A stretch of DNA of 64,000 nucleotides from Symbiodinium natans (GCA_905221605.1 CAJNDS010002183.1:490001-554000), one strand, 5' to 3'; numbered from the stretch's first letter, positions 50,401 to 60,470 are shown. Numbers and translations: made by a program. The notes: generated from the sequence alone by a model not told the origin.

Positions 50401-51376
50401 GTGTTTAGGGTTTAGGGTTTAGTATATAAGTCTTTCAGGCGTGAGGGTCTAGGCTTTGAGGCTGAGGAATACGCGTCGTGTGTTCAGGTTGGTATAGGGT
50501 CTGGGGCTGCGCGAAGTGTCACCGAACGTCGCTCGTTTGGCCTACACCATAGACCCATCTAAACCCTAAACCCTAAACCCTAAACCCTAAACCCTAAACC
50601 CTAAACCGTGGCAGGTGAAGCCAAGCCTTTCAAAGGAAGCGCTGTCGGAGTTTCACAGGCGCGTGGGCGTTGCACGCCCTACCCTTTGAACCATTGAACC
50701 CTAAAAGCCCAAAGCCCCTGCGCTAAATAGTCCTGAACCGCTAAACCCAAAACGCCTAAACCCCTACCTAAACCCCCAAACCCTAAGCCCCGAAACCCCG
50801 AAACCCTTAAACTTCCCCCTATGAGGGAAGGGGCGCAGCAAATTGGGAATTTACGAAAACAAGGGACCCCTGATACAGACCCCCAATATTCGGATTCTCA
50901 ACTAGCAACAAGCACCTCCAGAAAGTACCCCCAATCTCGGAACCCCCCCGCCCCCCGCTAAACCCTAAACCCTAAACCCTAAACCCTAAACCCTAAACCC
51001 TAAACCCTAAACCCTAAACCCTAAACCCTAAACCCTAAACCCTAAACCCTAAACCCTAAACCCTAAACCCTAAACCCTAACCCTACCCTAAACCCTGAAC
51101 CCTGAACCCTGAACCCTGAACCCTGAACCCTGAACCCTGAACCCTGAACCTGAACCCTGAACCCTGAACCCTGAACCCTGAACCCTGAACCCTGAACCCT
51201 GAACCCTGAACCCTGAACCCTAAACCCTAAACCCTAAACCCTAAACCCTAAACCCTAAACCCTAAACCCTAAACCCTAACCCTAAACCCTAAACCCTAAA
51301 CCCCAACATCGTTAAACCCTTAATTTCCTAAACCCCCACTGCATGCAGGTGGAATCGCGCTTTTGGCAGCAACTGA
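47452..51376 (+). CDS. Meiotic-clade AAA ATPase, C-terminal half in 7 exons
   Basis: Exons: 47452-47493, 47676-47766, 48169-48215, 48420-48448, 48712-48761, 49945-50016, 50615-50658 and the terminal 51349-51376 (eight pieces if 48169-48215 is counted separately); phases match at every join. Seen in order: PGELDDAVLRRL (end of sensor 1 through the arginine-finger region), RRILIPLPDATTRSVL, LSSADF then LASMTDGYS, SDLAALTREAAVLYLG, IRPITLADFQAAVHK, VKPSLSKEALSEFHR and the end WNRAFGSN before TGA at 51374-51376. Known: this order, with RPI..DF and a C-terminal helix with Trp, marks the spastin/fidgetin/katanin/VPS4 group, which remodel microtubules or ESCRT-III. Donors are mostly GC, one GT possible. 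Odd: the Walker A, Walker B and sensor-1 asparagine exons were not found between the HECT stop and 47452, so this is either a truncated copy or has distant 5' exons. Confidence 0.82.
47575..47625 (+). CDS. Possible exon or decoy in AAA intron
   Basis: After TGCCTGGCAG the frame reads RAVEDGISGLLQLGF. The flanking AAA exons join in frame without it, so it is probably not used. Confidence 0.2.
47775..47915 (-). repeat. CCCTAAA array in AAA intron
   Basis: About twenty units that begin 9 bp after the GC donor at 47767. Confidence 0.95.
48479..48580 (+). mobile_element. Left half of family C joined to family I fragment
   Basis: CTGGTTCTCAGTGGGGAATG to GGGTACCTCATA, then ACTAAGGGTCATG as in family I. 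Confidence 0.5.
48787..48860 (+). repeat. TTTAGGG array in AAA intron
   Basis: About ten units, 25 bp after the proposed end of the AAA exon with SDLAALTREAA. Confidence 0.9.
49137..49187. repeat. CA microsatellite
   Basis: Two runs of (CA)n separated by AGAGAGTGAG. Confidence 0.9.
50941..51300 (-). repeat. Long CCCTAAA array with a CCCTGAA block
   Basis: About 50 units; the central 51088-51220 is homogenised CCCTGAA. It precedes the last AAA exon. Confidence 0.95.
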
Positions 51377-51863
51377 CCAGTCAGACGCCCTCTGAGAGCT
51401 TCTTTGCTGACCAAGGATTTAAGGAAACAAAAAGATGCCCAGGCTTTGGGGTCTTTAGGGTTTTTAGGGTTGTTTAGGGTTTTGCAGGTTGTTGTTTTAG
51501 GGCCTTAGGGTTTTAAGGTTTTTTTTAAAACAGGGTTTTTAGGGTTGTTAGGGTTCCTTTGGGCCTTTGAGGGTTTTGTTTAGGGTCTTTAGGGTTTTTG
51601 GGTTTACAGGGTTCAGGGTTTTTAGGGTTTAGGGTTTAGGGTCAGGGACTTTGCTACCTCATACTGGGGTAACGTCTCTTGAGCCAGCCAGGGTAGGCTT
51701 GATCTACATTGTGGTTTATATGGGCCTGCGCAGGTCAGAAACAGGGACCCAAAAAGGGAACCAGAATTTGCATCAGCCCCGAGTACAGTCGGAGAAGATC
51801 GCATTTCTTACTTGTCAGGTTTTTGGAGTGTCTAGGTACAAGCTCCCCCTCTGCAGGGTGCAG

Positions 51864-52095
51864 GAAGCTGTTGACGCCCGTCCTGGATGCTCAGAAGCTT
51901 CAGCAGCAGCCACTGTAGCTGACCTTGGAAACTCTGCCCGAACCACCAAGAACCTCCACCCCGTCCCTACAGAGCTTTTCTGTGCGACCAGGGACGAATC
52001 CCCCCCAAACCTTCAACATCGCAACGTGAAGGTTCGAGGCAACAATGTCCATACCCCAACCCCTGAACCCGCCGAACACCCCCATGAAACGAACA
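51864..52095 (+). CDS. Predicted exon, frame uncertain
   Basis: Acceptor GGGTGCAG, then EAVDARPGCSEASAAATVAD and LGNSARTTKNLHPVPTELFC. A second frame after CTCTGCAG (LLTPVLDAQKLQQQPL) is also open. First exon candidate after the AAA stop. Confidence 0.4.
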
Positions 52096-52439
52096 CCCCC
52101 CCCCCCCCCCCCCCCCCCCTTAAACCCTAAACCCCCCCCCCTCCCCCATCAACCGACCCCAACACTCCCTGAGCCCTGAACCTAGAAATCCTAAACCCTC
52201 GAAACCCTCGAAACCCTCGAAACCCTGAACCCTACAATCCCTACACACCCTACAAACCCTTAAACCTCTACAAACCCATAAAACCCTGCGAATCCCTATC
52301 TACCAACCCTATACACAAAGCCTTAAAGCCCTACAAACCCTAAACCCTAAATCCTAAACCCTACATACCCTAAACCCTAAATCCTAAACCCTAAACCCTA
52401 AATCCTACAAACCCTACAAACCTCACATGTGCCAGCGGC

Positions 52440-52510
52440 CATGGGGGACTCCCCAGAGGGCCCTCCGGACACCGCCGAACCCAAGGATGACAAGAGCTTG
52501 GGCCTCTAGA
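52440..52510 (+). CDS. Possible exon, unassigned
   Basis: Frame MGDSPEGPPDTAEPKDDKSL to TAG, preceded by TGCCAGCGGCC. Could be a start exon or a terminal exon. Confidence 0.35.
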
Positions 52511-52524
52511 CTCGCCTGTTCGTT

Positions 52525-52650
52525 TAGTTTGGGGTTTAGGGTTTAGGGTTTAGGGTTTAGGGTTTAGGGTTTAGGGTTTAGGGTTTAGGGTTTAGGGTTT
52601 AGGGTTTAGGGTTTAGGGTTTAGGGTTTGGGGTTTGGGGTTTGGGGTTTA
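52525..52650 (+). repeat. TTTAGGG array
   Basis: About eighteen units. Confidence 0.9.
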
Positions 52651-52902
52651 GAGTTTGGGGTTTAGGGTGTAGGGTTTGGTGTTGAAGGGTTTTAGGTGTT
52701 TCGGGTGGAACTCACCAGCTCTTCATAGGGAGTTCGGGAGTTAGGGATATCGCATATCCACTAGAGAGACGCCCGCAAAGTGTTTCGTATGGGCTATGCA
52801 ACACACTGATCCCGACTTCACTACGTAGACATGCCTATGCCTCCCGAAGGCCCTGATTCCAACTTGACTAGACTTACCCGCCTAAAGCCCTAAGCTATAA
52901 GT

Positions 52903-53034
52903 CCTAGGTAGGATAAAGGGGGACCCTTAACAGGAACCCCTTCTGAACCCTCTTGTGGCTCTCTTAAACAGGGACCGTATTCAGAGGGTCTATATCCCCA
53001 AGGGTCCCCCTAATCCTATCCCCTAATAAGGTGT
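52903..53034. mobile_element. Palindromic element, single copy seen
   Basis: TAGGATAAAGGGGGACCCTT on the left and AAGGGTCCCCCTAATCCTAT on the right are inverted repeats. Confidence 0.6.
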
Positions 53035-53469
53035 GTCCACTGTCGGTCACAAAACACTCTGAAAGCTTAAGCCCTAAACCCTTTTCACTCTTGGCGGACC
53101 TGAAGCCCTAAACCCTAAACCCTAAACTGAAAACCCCTAAACCCTAAACCCCTAAACCCTAAATCCTAAACCCTAAACCCTAAACCCTAAACCCTAAACC
53201 CTAAACCCTAAACATCGTGCCCTAGAAGCCCCCAGCAGCGTAGGCTTCGGTTCCCTTAAAATCCCCAGGAACCCTAAACCTTAAAGCCTAAGTCTTCGTT
53301 GCCCTTCAGTACGTTTCGGTTCCCTTAGGAACCCTAAACCCTAAACCCTAAACCCTAAACCCTAAACCCTGAACCCTTTTGAATGCGAGGGTTCTGGGCA
53401 CCCTGAACCCTGAACCAGAAGCTCTAGGAAGCTGCCAGGTCGAAAGTCCCCAGCCCTAAGCAGGGGCAA

Positions 53470-53580
53470 ACCCTAAACCCTAAACCCTAAACCCTAAACC
53501 CTAAACCCTAAACCCTAAACCCTAAACCCTAAACCCTAAACCCTAAACCCTAAACCCTAAACCCTAAACCCTAAACCCTA
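53470..53580 (-). repeat. CCCTAAA array
   Basis: About sixteen perfect units. Confidence 0.95.
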
Positions 53581-53597
53581 GCTTTGAACAGATTTTG

Positions 53598-53715
53598 TTC
53601 CTTATTACTTAGCCCCCTAGAGACTCTTCATAAAGCCATAAAGAGTTTAACTTTTATACTTAGTCCCCTATAGAATCGTTAGAAAGCCATAAAAAAAAGT
53701 GTAACGTTTACAGGG
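53598..53715. repeat. Tandem duplication of a 55-60 bp unit
   Basis: TTACTTAGCCCCCTAGAGAC and TATACTTAGTCCCCTATAGA begin two copies that share AAAGCCATAAA. Confidence 0.65.
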
Positions 53716-53953
53716 GCCCCAAACCTGCCATTGCAAGCCCTAGACCTGCACCCTGAGCGCACCAGCATCCCCCAACCTCGCAAGGGAAGCTACATGATCC
53801 CTTAGTATGGTGCCTGGCCTTCTTGAAGGGGTTTAGGGTTTAGGGTTTAGGGTTTAGGGTTTAGGGTTTAGGGTTTAGGGTTTAGGGTTTAGGGCAATTT
53901 AGGGGCCATACGATAAGACCCTCAGACCAGGTGAGCCCGTCTTTTGGGGTCAG

Positions 53954-53992
53954 AAGTGGCACGAAGGCGGTTTCGAGAAGAATGCGGCTTGG
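53954..53992 (+). CDS. Predicted small exon
   Basis: Acceptor GGGGTCAG and donor TTGG|GTGCCA bracket KWHEGGFEKNAAW. Confidence 0.45.
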
Positions 53993-54349
53993 GTGCCATA
54001 GGCGGGGGGGGGGGGGGGGGGGTTTGGGGTTTAGGGTTTAGGGCTTAAGGTTTGGGCTTAGGGTTTTGGGTTTAGGGTTTTGGGTTTTGGGCTTTAGGTT
54101 TAGGGTTCAGAATCTCTGATCCAAGCATCCACTAAGGGTGTTTAGCATCGCCCCACCCACCCAGAATCCCTTTCATTTGGCAACCTTATCTACCATTTCA
54201 GTTCTTACTGCCTAAGTCCCCTGAACCCTAAAACCTAAAAGCTCCAAAGAGGCCCTTGAATACTAAATCCCAAACGCCCCAAAAAGGCCTTTAAACCCTA
54301 AAGCCTAAGTCCTAAATGCCCCAGAAAGGGCCCTGAACCCCTACAGGCA

Positions 54350-54640
54350 TCACCCCAAAGCACCGCCGCAGCCGCAAATAGCTTTAAAAAGCACCAAAAG
54401 GCCTCAAAGAGCCCGCCAAAAAAGGGGGGAAACCAGGATTTGCCCGCTCCCACAATGAAAAATGCTGATGTTTAGTACTGAAATCGACGGTTTCGGGGCC
54501 CCTCCATTCTAGCCCAAAGCACCACCACAGACCCCCCAAAAAAGCGGGGGAGCCTGGTATTTGCCAACTCCCGAAATGAAAAAGGCTGTTTTTTAGTACC
54601 GGAATCGACGGTTTCAGGGCCTTTCCGTTTTACCCCAAAG
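54350..54640. repeat. Tandem repeat, about 120-160 bp unit
   Basis: Repeated blocks: CCAAAGCACCACCACAG, AATGAAAAA and GAATCGACGGTTTC occur twice or three times. Confidence 0.8.
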
Positions 54641-54689
54641 CACCACCACAGCCCCGAATAGCTCTAAAACCCCAAAAGGCTTCAAAAAG

Positions 54690-54832
54690 CCGGGTGTCCC
54701 GAGGGCTTGCCGGGACAGCTGTTCTGGGGGCGTCCCAGGGGGGCCGCGGGACATTTGTCCCGAGGACAACCTGTCCCGGGGGGTCCCGGGACAACCCGTC
54801 CCGGGGGGGCCCGGGACAGCCCATATTACATT
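54690..54832. repeat. GTCCCGGG satellite
   Basis: Short GC-rich units related to GGGACAACCCGTCCCGGG, themselves palindromic. Unlike anything else in the window. Confidence 0.8.
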
Positions 54833-54904
54833 AGGATTTAGGATTCAAGATTTAGGATTTAGGATGTAGGATTTAGCATTTAGCAACCACGAAAACGCAA
54901 AAAA

Positions 54905-55281
54905 GGTCAACGACCCCATTAAGGTTTAAATAAATAAACATATATATATATATATACATATATGCAGATATTTAGGTAGAGAGGGTTTAGGGTTTCGGGT
55001 TTAGGGTTTAGGGTTTACGGTGGGGGGGCATGTGGCACCCTTTACCCTAAACCCAAAAGGCCTAAGCCCTTAACCCCGAAGGTGGCTAGTGTCAGGTTTA
55101 GGGCTGTCGGAGATCAGGAATGTAGGACTGTTGAAATGTTTTGGGGTTGGGACTCCGGGCATGTATAGTATAGGGTTCTGTACCACCCAATGAAGCAGAT
55201 ACACCAAACCCTATACGTATTAAACCGCGATATGACATAATACCAATGCACAATTTACGATTGCAGATGATGATCGAGGGT

Positions 55282-55312
<31 letters not shown>

Positions 55313-55440
55313 TTTGCTAAAAATAAACTAGTCTATAACCATCTGCAAGCTTCTAAAGTCTTCTATTATAATAAATGTTCGCTCATACTACTGCATCGGG
55401 CACCAGGCGATACTCGAGCAAAGCCATAGCTTCACAAATC
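54905..55440. other. AT-rich unique stretch
   Basis: TA microsatellites near 54940 and 55283 and no sustained frame. A plausible intergenic or intron region. Confidence 0.5.
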
Positions 55441-55519
55441 TACACATAGGGTTTAGGATTTAGGGTTTAGGGTTTATGGTTTAGGGTTGAGGGTTTAGGG
55501 TTATAGCCTTTACTTTCAG

Positions 55520-55584
55520 GAGAACTGAGCACATACTCTCTGAAGCCCAAGACACCGCGGACTAACAGGACAAGCGATGTATGA
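55520..55584 (+). CDS. Predicted exon, unassigned
   Basis: Acceptor TTTACTTTCAG, two bases, then ELSTYSLKPKTPRTNRTSDV to TGA. Confidence 0.45.
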
Positions 55585-55652
55585 GGGTTCAGGGTTCAGG
55601 GTTCCAGGTTCAGAGTCTGGGTTTAGGGGTTTCGGGCTCAGAGTTCATCTGG

Positions 55653-55793
55653 CTGGTTCGTACTAGGGAATGGAGAAATTCGGGCCCTACGTAATGTTTA
55701 CAGGGTAAATATGGGGTCCACATTCCCTCATTCGCTACTAAACCCTAAACCCTAAACCCTAAACTCTAAACCCTAAACCCTAAACAAGAACCG
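55653..55793 (+). mobile_element. Family C element with CCCTAAA block inside its right end
   Basis: The right end reads CATTCGCTACTA, then 45 bp of CCCTAAA units, then AAGAACCG. Uninterrupted copies read CCCTACTAAGAACCAG. Confidence 0.85.
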
Positions 55794-55796
55794 GGG

Positions 55797-55901
55797 GAGT
55801 ATAGGCAGTGCATCGCCTCCAAGGTTATTCACTTCGACAAGACTGCGAAGGCACGACCTGCCCCTGGATGTCTGACGGCAGCGATAGCCCGACGCCAACA
55901 G
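55797..55901 (+). CDS. Predicted exon, unassigned
   Basis: Frame EYRQCIASKVIHFDKTAKAR and PAPGCLTAAIARRQQ, followed by a TTTAGGG array. An inner acceptor TAGGCAG is possible. Confidence 0.5.
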
Positions 55902-55999
55902 GGTTTAGGGTTTATGGTTTAGGGTTTAGGGTTTAGCCCCAGACGGTCCACTGATCATGCTCTTTTGGAACTCGGTGAAAGCCTGTTGTTTTGGTACAG

Positions 56000-56074
56000 A
56001 GACTCCAGAAAATCACCCTCCAGGCCCCCAAAAACCTTCCAGACAAGATGCGGAGAATCGACCCTAAAGCCAAG
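56000..56074 (+). CDS. Predicted exon, unassigned
   Basis: Acceptor TTGGTACAG, then RLQKITLQAPKNLPDKMRRI and DPKAK. A longer frame starting upstream (DGPLIMLFWNSVKACCF) is also open. Confidence 0.5.
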
Positions 56075-56075
56075 G

Positions 56076-56153
56076 GGTTTAGGGTTTAGGGTTTAGGGTT
56101 TAGGGTTTAGGGTTTAGGGTTTAGGGTTTAGGGTTTAGGGTTTAGGGTTTAGG
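56076..56153 (+). repeat. TTTAGGG array
   Basis: About eleven units directly after an exon candidate. Confidence 0.9.
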
Positions 56154-56249
56154 GCTGGATTTCTGAAGACCATGAAGCTAAACCCCTAAACCCTAAACCC
56201 GGCACAAACCTACAACCCTCAACCCCAAAAAAACCCATCAGTCTGGCAG

Positions 56250-56312
56250 GTCATGCGTGACATCTTCGACGCGACTCACGGATTCCAGAAGGAGCTGGGG
56301 ACGCGCCAGGGC
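56250..56312 (+). CDS. Predicted exon, unassigned
   Basis: Acceptor AGTCTGGCAG, then VMRDIFDATHGFQKELGTRQ. Confidence 0.55.
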
Positions 56313-56702
56313 GCCTGTGTTTCTTTAGGGTTGGGGTTTAGGGTTTAGGGTTTCGGGTTTAAGGTTTAGGGTTTAGGGTTCAGGGTTTAGGGTTTAGGGT
56401 TCAGGGTTCAGGGTTCAGGGTTTAGGGTTTAGGGTTTATGGTTTAGGGTGTAGGATTTAGGGTTTAGGATTTAGGGTTTAGGGTTTAGGGTTTAGGGTTT
56501 AGGCTCGCCCCTAAAGCCCAGTTGCATACAGGGTTTAGGCAAACAGTAATTTGAATGTGAGTGCTCATACTGTTTGTTTGTTTGCGTGCTTGTTTCTTTC
56601 TTTCTGAATTTCTTTCTTTCGTTCTTTGTTATTGTTTGTTTGTTTGAGGGCTGAGGGTTTAGGGTTTTAGGGTTTACAGGGTGAACAGTCCTTGCCTATC
56701 AG

Positions 56703-56751
56703 GCTCCTGGCTTCTGCTGTTGTACCATAAGAACCCAAAGCCTGTTTTTTG
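56703..56751 (+). CDS. Predicted exon with consensus donor
   Basis: Acceptor GCCTATCAG, frame APGFCCCTIRTQSLFF, donor G|GTAGGT. Confidence 0.45.
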
Positions 56752-57197
56752 GTAGGTTGTGACTATACAAGGATTCCCGGGTAACCAAAAAAGGCAGGTT
56801 TTGGGTTTTTAAGGCAGGGCTTATAGGGTTCAAAGAGGGTTGAGGTTTTAGGGTTTGGGGCGTAGCATAGTAGCTGAGTGAGTACACTTTACACTTTTTG
56901 GGATACTATAATCCCCTATAGAACTGAAAGTGTTCAACTAAGGTAGAGCGCTTATAGGTTTTAGAACTGCCGAGGCTATACGTTCCTGGACATCGCATGC
57001 GCGTGCCGCGGCTGCAGACAGAGGTACCCCGATGACACCCTGTCTATAGCCTCTTTTTGCCCTCTAAGCCCTATAAACCTGATATCGCCCTACATAGCCC
57101 TTGAAGGGAATAGGGGCCCTAGTTCCCCTAAACCCCTAATAAACCCTAAACCCTAAACCCTAAACCCTAAACCCTAAACCCTAAACCCTAAACCGCC

Positions 57198-57296
57198 TAA
57201 ACCCTAAACCGCCGAACTGAGGCCTGGTGGCTTCTCAAGGTTCATGTGCAGCGACCCACGGTGTGAGAGGCAGAGAAGTCGAAAGGGAATTGCAAG
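57198..57296 (+). CDS. Predicted exon, frame uncertain
   Basis: Frame LRPGGFSRFMCSDPRCERQR; followed by a G-rich tract. Confidence 0.35.
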
Positions 57297-57661
57297 GTTT
57301 TTGTTCTTTTGTCTTTACTTTTTGTGGGGGAGCCGGGGGGGGCCCGGGGGGCCGGGGGGAGGGGGGGGGCGGGCCTTTAGGGTTTAGGGTTTAGGGGGGC
57401 TTTAGGCCTCAAGGTTTCAGAAGTTGAGGGGCTTTTCCGGTTTGAGGTTGCGGTTTGTGGGGTTTAGGGGTTGAGGAGGGGTTTTGGGATGACTTTGGGG
57501 AGTTTAGGGTCCGAGACCTCGGGGTTTCATGGCTTGGAGGGCTCAGAGAGACTGCAGGGTCAGAGGGCTTAGGGTCTAGGGTTTAGGGGTTAGGGTTTAG
57601 GGTGTAGGGTTTAGGGTCAGGGTATTGGGTTTTGGGTTGAGGGTTTGGTTTCTTCGGCTGC

Positions 57662-57738
57662 CCATCCAACGATGCTGATCCTGCTTTCCACAAATTATTG
57701 CGGCCCCTGCCGAAGCAGTCCCTTTCTAGTGAACCTAA
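57662..57738 (+). CDS. Predicted exon, unassigned
   Basis: Frame GCPSNDADPAFHKLLRPLPK; a family B element starts 17 bp later. Confidence 0.4.
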
Positions 57739-57754
57739 ATCCTATAAATCCCTA

Positions 57755-57894
57755 CTTGGAGGTTCATGGTACTTATTAACCAGTTATAACTGTACTTATA
57801 ACCCACTTCTAAGCCCCCGAAGTGCCCTAATATGGTTATAATTGGGTTCTATGTACAGTTATTGTTGGGTTAGTAAGTACCATGAACCTCCAAG
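57755..57894 (+). mobile_element. Family B element, intact reference copy
   Basis: Ends CTTGGAGGTTCATGGTACTT and AAGTACCATGAACCTCCAAG are perfect inverted repeats; 140 bp, no coding capacity. Other copies: 23786-23900, 32902-33016, 38091-38318, 43322-43460, 45035-45211, 58764-58855, 59735-59846. Confidence 0.9.
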
Positions 57895-58005
57895 TAAAGC
57901 CCTAAACCCCATCCTTCAAGCCTGAGAGCCTCGCGAGCCCTAAGCCCCTAAGTCATAACCCTGAAGGGTTTAGGGTCTAGGGTTTAGGGTTTTGGGTTAT
58001 TGGGT

Positions 58006-58130
58006 TTATAGGGTTTATAGGGTTTGCAGGGTTTGTAGGGTTTATAGGGTTTATAGGGTTTATAGGGTTTATAGGGTTTATAGGGTTTACAGGGTTTTCA
58101 GGGTTTACAGGGTTTATAGGGTTTATAGGT
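58006..58130 (+). repeat. Variant array TTTATAGGG
   Basis: About twelve nine-base units with some TTTACAGGG and TTTGTAGGG. Confidence 0.9.
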
Positions 58131-58238
58131 TTTTTAGGGTTTTTGGGGTTAGGGTTTAGGGTGTTGGGTGTAGGGTAACCCCACTGCCTTAAACCCAATG
58201 TGAGCCAGGGGCTGGGGAATCAGCCTTCCAGTTACAGA

Positions 58239-58296
58239 GGGCGGCTTTCGGCTGCTCTTCACGTGGAGCACACCGGACGAAAGGAAGTTCCAGGCA
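58239..58296 (+). CDS. Predicted exon, frame uncertain
   Basis: Acceptor GCCTTCCAG or CAGTTACAG; preferred frame TEGGFRLLFTWSTPDERKFQ with a GC donor (CCAG|GCAGGG). Two other frames are open. Confidence 0.4.
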
Positions 58297-58902
58297 GGGT
58301 TTTTTGTTTGGGCCTTTTTTGGTGTATGTTTAGGGTTGTTTTAGGGTTTTTGCAGGATTTGGGGGGTTTGAGGTTTAAACCCGAAACCCTGCTTTTTGTT
58401 TAGGGATTTGGTGGTTTGGGGGCTCATAAAACCCTAAACGCAGAACCCGAAAACCCAAAGTTTGGACGGCTTGGAGGATGCAGGGTTTAAGGTACCCAAT
58501 GTGTGATGATCTTCTGGAGGGCGGCTGAAGGTGTGTTAGGAATGTAAGGGTTTAGGGACTTAATCACCCTTCAGGGCTCCCTTGAAGATATACATTTTGG
58601 GTTTTGCAGGGTGTAGGGTTTAGGGTACAGGGTTTAGGGACCCCCGAAAGTACCTGAAAGGTACCCTTGGAGTACCCTCAGATCATATCGATCATAGTTA
58701 TGGAGTACTTTGGGGGCTTCAGGTCAGCTTAGGCAATTTGGGTTGAGGACAACCAACTGTATATTCATGGTACTCATATCTCCTAGCTAAACTTATAAGC
58801 CACTAAGTCCCTAGTAGCTTATAAGCAGGCTTAGACTTGGGGTTACAAGTACCCCTAAACCCTGAGCTCTACACCCTAAACTCCTAAACCCGAACGGCGC
58901 AG

Positions 58903-58985
58903 GTCAAGTTTAGGGACATGCTCACGCTCGAGCCGGAAGACTGCCGCATCCTTACTGCTGCTGAACGCTGCTTTGTGCACAGCGC
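58903..58985 (+). CDS. Predicted exon, unassigned
   Basis: Acceptor ACGGCGCAG, then VKFRDMLTLEPEDCRILTAA and ERCFVHS. Confidence 0.55.
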
Positions 58986-59136
58986 TGGAGGGTTGAGGGT
59001 TGAGGGTTTAGGGTTTAGGGATAGGGTTTAGGGTTTAGGGTTTAGTGTTTACTGTTTAGGGTTTAGGGTCTAGGGTTTAGTTCTCGTTTAGGGTTTAGGG
59101 GGCAGGTGTAAGGGCTTAGGATTTTCCCGCCAAGGC

Positions 59137-59199
59137 TGCGAGCACCAGGTCGACATGGTGATCTCGGATGCCCAGTATCTCCCCTTGCGCAAGGCCTGG
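59137..59199 (+). CDS. Predicted exon, unassigned
   Basis: Frame CEHQVDMVISDAQYLPLRKA followed by a TTTTAGGG array. Confidence 0.5.
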
Positions 59200-59202
59200 G
59201 GT

Positions 59203-59298
59203 TTAGGGTTTTAGGGTTTTAGGGTTTTAGGGTTTTAGGGTTTTAGGGTTTTAGGGTTTTAGGGTTTTAGGGTTTTAGGGTTTTAGGGTTTTAGGGTT
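59203..59298 (+). repeat. Variant array TTTTAGGG
   Basis: Twelve identical eight-base units. Confidence 0.95.
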
Positions 59299-59347
59299 TA
59301 TAGGGTTTAGTGTTTAGGGTTTTGGGTTTAACGTGCTGTTCAGAGAT

Positions 59348-59565
59348 GGGGTTTCCGAAATTCGGGGTACCCCCCAACTTAGATCCCCAAATAGCAGGAT
59401 TTCCTTATCAGAAGGGCCTCTTTAAGGTACCCCATTTAATTTAGGAAACTCCCAAATGGGTGGCTTCCGAAATTGGGGGTGCCTTATTCGGGTCCTTATT
59501 ATCAGGGGATCCTACTTTTTTGGGGGGTCTAAAGTAGGGATCCCTAAATTTTCCGTAAACATCCA
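59348..59565. mobile_element. Two family A elements in tandem
   Basis: First copy 59348-59454, second 59460-59565 with GCTTCCGAAATTGGGGGTGC and TTTTCCGTAAACATCC. Confidence 0.7.
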
Positions 59566-59577
59566 CATCAAGCTTCG

Positions 59578-59687
59578 TGGTTCTTGGTAGTGAATGAGGG
59601 CACAAGGTCATGTAATTTATCCTCTTAAGGGGGAAACATGGGAGGACATGAGGTGCCTACTTGCCGCCTTCCCTTCTAAGAACCAGA
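59578..59687 (+). mobile_element. MITE-like element, family C copy
   Basis: Ends TGGTTCTTGGTAGTGAATGA and CCCTTCTAAGAACCAG. Confidence 0.75.
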
Positions 59688-59734
59688 AGGTTACGCCTGG
59701 CTGCCTCAGACTTGGCCTCTCCGCTTGAGGTCTT

Positions 59735-59846
59735 ACTTGGAGGTTATATTATATATGTATAACCATATTAGGGCACTCAAGGAGTTATAAGCGGGTTATA
59801 AGTACAGTCATACTTGGTTCGTATAGAAGTACCAGGAACCTCCAAG
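59735..59846 (+). mobile_element. MITE-like element, family B copy
   Basis: Ends ACTTGGAGGTTA and AAGTACCAGGAACCTCCAAG; centre deleted relative to the reference copy. Confidence 0.7.
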
Positions 59847-60035
59847 TACCTAAAGCTTCGAAGGATAGACCGCCGCAGCTTTCTTTGTATGGGCGGCTAC
59901 TAAGCCTTCAACCCTCAACCCTCAACCCTAAACCCTAAGCCCTAAGCCCTAAACCCCGCACTTAAACCCTAAGCACCCTACACCCTAAACCCTAAACCCT
60001 AAACCCTAAACACCCCAGCCATCTTCTTCACCAGG

Positions 60036-60100
60036 CTGACCAGCCCGGCCCAGACCCGGCTCTTGTGCGGCCCTTGGCTTTTCACCTGAGTCAGGGTGGT
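60036..60100 (+). CDS. Predicted exon, frame uncertain
   Basis: Acceptor CTTCACCAG, frame ADQPGPDPALVRPLAFHLSQ; a frame from CACCCCAG (IFFTRLTSPAQTRLLCGPW) is also open. Confidence 0.4.
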
Positions 60101-60379
60101 TTTTGAAGGGGGAAGTCGGGTCTACAGTTTAGGGTTTAGGGTTTAGGGTTTAGGGTTCAGGGTTCAGGGTTTAGGGTTTAGGGTTTAGGGTTTAGGGTTT
60201 AGGGTTTAGGGTGCGTCGGGAATTAAGGTTGAGGGCGCTTCGTTTTCCACGGTTGAGGGCTCCAAGGGGGTGCTTTCTGTAGAACCCTGAACCCTAAACC
60301 CTAAACCCTAAACCCTAAACCCTAATGGATCCTGTAGGGGTTCAGGGGCCCCTGATTCTCAATCCGTCATCTTGGCAGC

Positions 60380-60470
60380 CCAGGGGTACACTTCTATTTT
60401 GCCCGTTTTGTTGGTTCTCGTTTCTCCCTCATGAAGCGTGTAGTTGCTTCAGAGGGGTTTTAGGATACCG
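60380..60470 (+). CDS. Predicted exon, frame uncertain
   Basis: Acceptor CATCTTGGCAG, one base, then PGVHFYFARFVGSRFSLMKR. Other frames are open as well. Confidence 0.4.

Noticed and set aside
51349-51440. Frame VESRFWQQLTSQTPSESFFA as an exon
   Set aside because: The phase from the preceding AAA exon gives WNRAFGSN and a stop, which fits the family end; this frame is a shadow.
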